The notes beneath the pieces are model-generated. The model saw only the letters and a program-made list of their open reading frames with translations. It searched no databases and was not told the DNA's origin. Both the position numbers and the translations under genes were made by a program. A stretch of DNA of 64,000 bases from Eucalyptus grandis (Eukaryota > Streptophyta > Magnoliopsida > Myrtales > Myrtaceae), in the NCBI RefSeq assembly GCF_016545825.1, contig NC_052613.1, positions 40,592,112 through 40,656,111 on the forward strand. Reading direction: 5' to 3'. Shown piece by piece: positions 59,783-64,000 of the stretch (position 1 is the first letter of the stretch; each line of letters starts with the position of its first letter).

Positions 59783-60345
59783 CACTCGCGGAACACTTCT
59801 TGGATATGTCCTTCCTCAGCACTTCATTTCGAGTAGGGATTAATAGTCCCCCCATATAGATTGGAGTATGAAGCCCACCCAAAAAATCAAATAAAATGTC
59901 CGTTCTATTTTGCCGGTATCACCAATTGACTTATTTCCGATGACTCTCTTCGGAATATGAGGCAATAATAGAGCAAATCTGTCAAACGGTTCTCCACCAA
60001 GAGCAAGAACTCTTTTATTATGTATGTTGGATTCATTGGTCAATTTATGACATTTTGTATAGAAATTACGAAAAAATGCAAATAGTTATAATTCGTTATA
60101 ATTGAAAAATTTATTTATCGATGACCATAAAACTGCTCATGTATTATAAGAAGAAATTCGAAAAACCCTCAAACACAAAAGTTATTCATCACATCAACTC
60201 TCCAACATTTTATAGAAGAGTAGACAATGTATCACCGTGCATCATTCAAGTTTCACACACAAACATAAATAGAAGCTTCTAAATTCATAAGCATACAATA
60301 AGATAAGAAAAACTATTGTAATTTATGTCTCATTTATTGTCTAGA
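59783..60345. other. Block A' continuation, no gene seen
   Basis: Collinear with 4496-5078; it is the 3' flank of the collagen-like gene copy 2. The - strand ORF at 59840-60043 matches 4555-4679 but has no clear domain. Confidence 0.5.
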
Positions 60346-60480
60346 TTAGACAGGCCACTCTGTCCAGTGCCCACAGTTAGGGCATTTTTAATTGAAAAAA
60401 GCTAGTACTCTTCGATGCTTGCACTTCTCACAAATAAATGGGCCATCCGTGCTGGCTAATTGCCCCACCGTAGCCGTTGC
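60346..60480 (-). pseudogene. Displaced C-terminal zinc-ribbon-like tail of the collagen-like gene (copy 2)
   Basis: On the - strand: VGVATATVGQLASTDG, PFICEKCKHRRVLAFFN, a TAA stop, then KCPNCGHWTEWPV and a final TAA at 60346-60348. Relative to copy 1 (5079-5206) the interrupting stop is at the same codon but is TAA, not TAG. Upstream in this frame is a Gly-rich linker (GGGGEGGGGGSGK). It is one frame away from the collagen/Cys repeat ORF. Confidence 0.5.
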
Positions 60481-60535
60481 CACCCCCACTTTGCCGCTGC
60501 CGCCTCCACCACCCTCGCCACCACCGCCCTCATTC

Positions 60536-61084
60536 CTATGGATACCGCTCCCACGAATGCCACCCCCGCTCGCACTTGTTGCACTTGTCGCACTTGTTGC
60601 ACTTGTCGCACTTGTCGTAGCACTTGTCGCACTTGTTGCACTTGTCGCACTTGTTGCACGACTTGTCGCACTTGTTGCATGACTTGTCGCACTTGTTGCA
60701 CTTGTCGCACTTGTCGCACTTGTTGCACGACTTGTCGCACTTGTTGCGCTTGTCGCACTTGTCGCATTTGTTGCACTTGTTGCACTTGTCGCACTTGTCG
60801 CCCTTGTCGCCCTTGTCCCCTTTGTCGCCCTTGTCGCCCTTCTCCCCCTTGTCGCCCTTCTCCCCCTTCTCCCCCTTATCGCCCTTTGGCCCCTCATCAC
60901 CCTTCGGCCCCTTGTCGCCCTTTGGCCCCCGCCGCCGGATGCAATAGAAAAGGAAACCACAAAGCATGACGGCAACAATGACTAAACCAACAATAACCCA
61001 CGTTGGGGTGTTATAGTCATCGGATGATACGGAATTCGGATCGATCCATGCCAATGGAGGAGGAAAGTACTGATTGTTCTCCAT
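60536..61084 (-). CDS. Single-pass membrane protein with collagen-like then Cys-rich repeat tail (copy 2)
   Basis: Predicted 182 residues starting MENNQYFPPPLAWIDPNS. The frame is open upstream to 61162, but MENN is the start shared with copy 1. Then a Ser/Asp-rich linker, one transmembrane segment [20 protein letters not shown], basic RRR, and 15 Gly-X-Y triplets of Lys/Asp/Glu type (GPKGDKGPKGDEGPKGDKGE...). This passes into many triplets with Cys in place of Gly (CDKCNKCNKCDK..., some with an inserted Ser). The last residues are likely out of frame. Function unknown. The membrane part is nearly the same as copy 1 while the repeat is wholly different, so the tail evolved by repeat turnover. 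Either orientation in the membrane is possible. Confidence 0.5.
   Translation of the reverse strand: MENNQYFPPPLAWIDPNSVSSDDYNTPTWVIVGLVIVAVMLCGFLFYCIRRRGPKGDKGPKGDEGPKGDKGEKGEKGDKGEKGDKGDKGDKGDKGDKCDKCNKCNKCDKCDKRNKCDKSCNKCDKCDKCNKCDKSCNKCDKSCNKCDKCNKCDKCYDKCDKCNKCDKCNKCERGWHSWERYP
60562..60800. repeat. 9/18-bp minisatellite 'cacttgtcgcacttgttg'
   Basis: A near-perfect array of 'cttgtcgca' and 'cttgttgca' units lies on the + strand, with occasional 3-bp insertions ('cga', 'tag'). On the gene strand the 18-bp unit encodes CDKCNK. It grades to the right into 'cttgtcgcc' units encoding GDK. Copy 1 has no such array. Confidence 0.9.
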
Positions 61085-61164
61085 CAAGAAAACTTTGTGG
61101 AGGTAGTTCAATGCGAGCGGTGAGTCTACAAACATATTATGAAGCATCAATCCAAGAGCCAATT

Positions 61165-62568
61165 TACACTTTTATCATGGTGAATTGATCATATGATCCG
61201 AGCACGAGATCGAAATGATTCAAGACAGAATTCAACGAGATATAATATGAGTGGAAGTAGGTACTTGCACATAAACCTTCACAAGAAGGACCAAGCAGAC
61301 TAGTGAATGATGTTGCTCCAATGCTTAGGCGACCCGCAAAGAAGTGAGAATTTTCATCCGGTGGCCTCCTCGTCTTGATAACTCTCTATTGCTGCCCCAA
61401 CCCCCCCTTCTCCCTCTTCTTATGGGGTGGGTTAGGTAAAGTGTTTTAATCAATGCATCACTCATCCTAATAACTCTCGATTGTTGCCCCAAACCTACCC
61501 CCCTCTCCCTCTTCTTGTGGGGGTGGGTTAGGTAAAGTGTTTTAATCAATGCATCACCTCTCTTCTTTGAGGATGTACTATAATGATTGAAGACATTTGG
61601 ACAAAAAGCTAGGAAATTTCATTCATGTGCCAAAGACCCAAAAAGTTATCAAAATAATTATAAATCTATTATAATTGTGTCAATTTAATTTTAAACATTT
61701 TTTTTTTACCAATTGAGTATTAAACCTTTTATATTTATGTCCATTCAATTCGTCCGATCAAAATTGACCGGCTAGCACTAACATGAACACGAGGCATCTT
61801 ACATGGCGCCATCGACGCTGACATGGATAATTTTTAGTAATATTGTAATATTTTTTTCGAATTTTATTCCTATTTTTCTTTTTATATTTTCTTTTCTTTT
61901 TCCTTTTTTCTTTCTTTCGTTTTTATTTTTTTCTTCACTCCCTTCTTTCTTCGACTAGTCGGTAGCGACCACTGGAAATGAAGCTTCAGGAAGAATGGAG
62001 CGAGCTTCAACTACCGTCCAAACTCAATCATGTCTTCATGCGTGATGTTCAGGAGTTAGGAATTAGGCCCATTGAAATGATACATGTGTTTGACTATTCA
62101 CGGTCTAAGGTGGTAAGATTTTGGTGAAGGGCCAAGAAAAACAATCAATTCCGAAATGAGAAATTATTATATGCTCTACAAAACGTGTGACCCGATATCA
62201 TCTTGATCATTACTCAAGTAGATCTCGCTATGAGCCCCCGAGATCAATTGTTGAATTGGGTTTCGAGGTAAGATTTATAGAACATACAGTAACATTTCAT
62301 GCAAAAAGGGTTACAGACATGACTTGAAAAATAAAATTCACTCTACTATCCAAAATCAAGTCCACAAAAACTTATTTTAGAGCCGAACTGTTAAGGATAT
62401 AAGCAACCCACTGTCAATTCTTTTCTATTTCGAGTATTGTAAAAACGTAGGAAAATGTTCTAAGATCCTCCTAAACTTAAACTATCTTAGATGGACACAT
62501 AAAAAAACCACTAATCTCAGTCCTCGCGTTGGTCTATTCTTGTCCACATCCCTCTTATGGTCCCGGGA
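61165..62568. other. Block A' right part: repeat and HAD 5' flank copy
   Basis: Collinear with 6545-7985, with no foldback insertion and with two instead of four ~100-bp units (61380-61560). 61970-62390 matches the HAD upstream flank. 62390-62560 matches 19840-20010 rather than block A. No gene is seen. Confidence 0.55.
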
Positions 62569-63404
62569 TGTGACACCCCGAACCCTTCGCAGGTCGTCAC
62601 CAGCGCCGATGTTACACTTTATTACCTTTCTTCCTTTCGGACAAGCATCCTAATTTGTAGACACATTTTGAAAAAAAAAAAAAAAAACGATCGGTCCCAA
62701 CGCGACTCATAGCGGAAGCAAATCAAACATCACCATCTATCCCCTTACCAATCCACGATACAAATACACACCAGCTAAACATCAGGATTTTATAAACAAA
62801 TTCGACACTTTGCTTACATATATATTTTCAAGATGGGATTTCTTTTGGGTCGGTACATCAAAAAGGAAAAGCTAGGACTCAGCCACGTCCAGCCTAAAAC
62901 CTCAAAAGAAACCTTGACCCTCAACATCACACGTGCAACAACCCCATCATAAGTGTCGGCTATCTACATCAAAAAGAGATCCAGCTCCTACTCATCGCGC
63001 GCAGGTCTCACACCCAACCCGGTGCATCAGGCGGCGGCGGCGGCAACATCCCTTGCATCGCTCCATCCTGACGAACGTGCATAGAAATGAACTCCTGAAT
63101 AACAGGACCCCCAGCCAGGCCCACGTCATACATCACTAGAAAACGTACTCGGATAAAAGTCAGTTCGGGAACAGAGGGACAGTCTATCTCAACACACTCG
63201 ACCTCTACATCGGATGGTATCCCGTAAAATGTACCTCACGTGACGGTAGGTAGCGGCATACTTGCTAATCTGAAATGTTATCCCCAAAAGGGGAGAGTAC
63301 AACCACTCAAAACAGATAGGAAATCCAATAACAACTCAATGCATCATGCAAATTACACATGCATTGCAGGCATTACTTACCTTGAAGCCAGGCACACTTT
63401 ATCA

Positions 63405-63556
63405 TGCATCATCATATCACATCACATATCATCATCATCATCATCATCATCATGCATATCATCATGCATATCATATCATGGGTGATCATCATATCACATC
63501 ACATATCATTATCATCATCATCATCATGCATATCATCATGCATATCATATCATGCC
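63405..63556. repeat. (ATC)n-rich duplicated microsatellite
   Basis: Two ~75-bp units of 'catcatcat...gcatatcatcatgcatatcatatcatg' inside the partial LTR. The His-rich ORFs over it are artefacts. Confidence 0.85.
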
Positions 63557-63714
63557 ATGGTTTAATTTTCATCTTTATCCTTCAATTTTGATCACCACAT
63601 CACCCATTCATCAATCTCATCATCAACCCTTCGGGCGAAACCTCCGACAGGCTCCTAAAAACTCAGCCATCCCATGGCCACCGGGCTTCCGGCCCCCCAC
63701 ATTCCGGGCATCTC

Positions 63715-63885
63715 GCATCTCAACTAGCATCACGAGGCATTCCCTTTGGGCAGAAACCTCCGACAGGGCTTCCGGCCTTTACCCTTCTAGCCAGGCATCT
63801 CGCACCCAAATCCTGGCATCGCGAGGCATTCCCTTCGGGCAGAAACCTCCGACAGGGCTTCCGGCCCCCCACATTCCGGGCATCC
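63715..63885. repeat. Short dispersed/tandem repeats within the partial LTR
   Basis: 'cagaaacctccgacagggct' and 'ccacattccgggcatc' recur about every 75-100 bp, similar in style to the 'catctcgcaccctcacctag' region of the complete gypsy LTRs. Confidence 0.6.
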
Positions 63886-64000
63886 TGAATCTCCCAGGGA
63901 ATTCCAGCAATGCATCTCTGTATATTCCAGCCTCATCCTCCACCACAACCTCTTACTCACATATCGTTTTCCACATTCACCATTCTTTTAATCTCATTAT

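Larger units (their letters stand above)
62569..64000 (-). mobile_element. Partial gypsy-type LTR running off the window
   Basis: It starts TGTGACACCCCGAACCC and follows the same order of motifs as the left gypsy LTR at 22145 (TGTGGCGCCCCC...): 'gcggaagc', 'atcccgtaaaatgtac', 'gagagtacaaccactc' and a 'catcacgaggcatt' repeat region. It therefore looks like the left end of a related - strand element or solo LTR. The right end and target duplication are outside the window. Confidence 0.55.

Noticed and set aside
60388..60978. Arg-Ala-Thr-Ser repeat ORF on the - strand as a separate gene
   Set aside because: It is the minisatellite read in another frame; only its last ~40 codons are conserved, and these are reported as the displaced tail.

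Overview
This is plant nuclear DNA, almost certainly from a eudicot. The evidence is spliced plant genes with GT-AG introns, three complete plant-type LTR retrotransposons with tRNA-iMet primer sites and 5-bp target-site duplications, tRNA-derived SINEs, foldback Mutator-like elements and long (GA)n microsatellites. I cannot name the species from the sequence alone.

Layout. The window is a cluster of decayed segmental duplications invaded by transposons. Two host genes recur. One (+ strand) is mitochondrial trans-2-enoyl-CoA/ACP reductase (MECR); the other (- strand, tail-to-tail with it) is a HAD-superfamily hydrolase of the CECR5/HDHD5 type. Three MECR copies are present: the last exon only at 1-221, exons 6-10 at 12529-13584, and all ten exons at 33558-42539. 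Two HAD copies are present, at 9665-10929 and 14269-18449. Every copy carries lesions (stop codon, frameshifts, lost splice sites, missing exons), so none looks intact. Block A (1-~8000) is repeated as block A' (42300-62390) in the same order. A' is larger because it gained a 4 x 285 bp tandem array, a SINE, a 1.25-kb foldback element and a 9.6-kb Copia element; the A copy keeps the empty sites.

Inserted elements. A 10.3-kb Ty3/gypsy element lies on the - strand at 22145-32470. A 4.7-kb Ty1/copia element lies on the - strand at 33834-38579, inside MECR intron 1. A 9.6-kb Sirevirus-like Ty1/copia element with an extra 3' reading frame lies on the + strand at 50145-59777. The right edge holds part of another gypsy-type LTR, from 62569.

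Most unusual content. Each A block carries a - strand gene for a small single-pass membrane protein whose tail is collagen-like Gly-X-Y repeat (5264-5722 and 60536-61084). The two paralogues have expanded different repeats: Pro-rich in one, Gly-Asp-Lys turning into Cys-Asp-Lys-Cys-Asn-Lys in the other. Downstream, in another frame, both keep a conserved Cys-x2-Cys tail. Collagen-like repeats are not a normal plant protein feature. All identities and boundaries were read by eye, without database searches.
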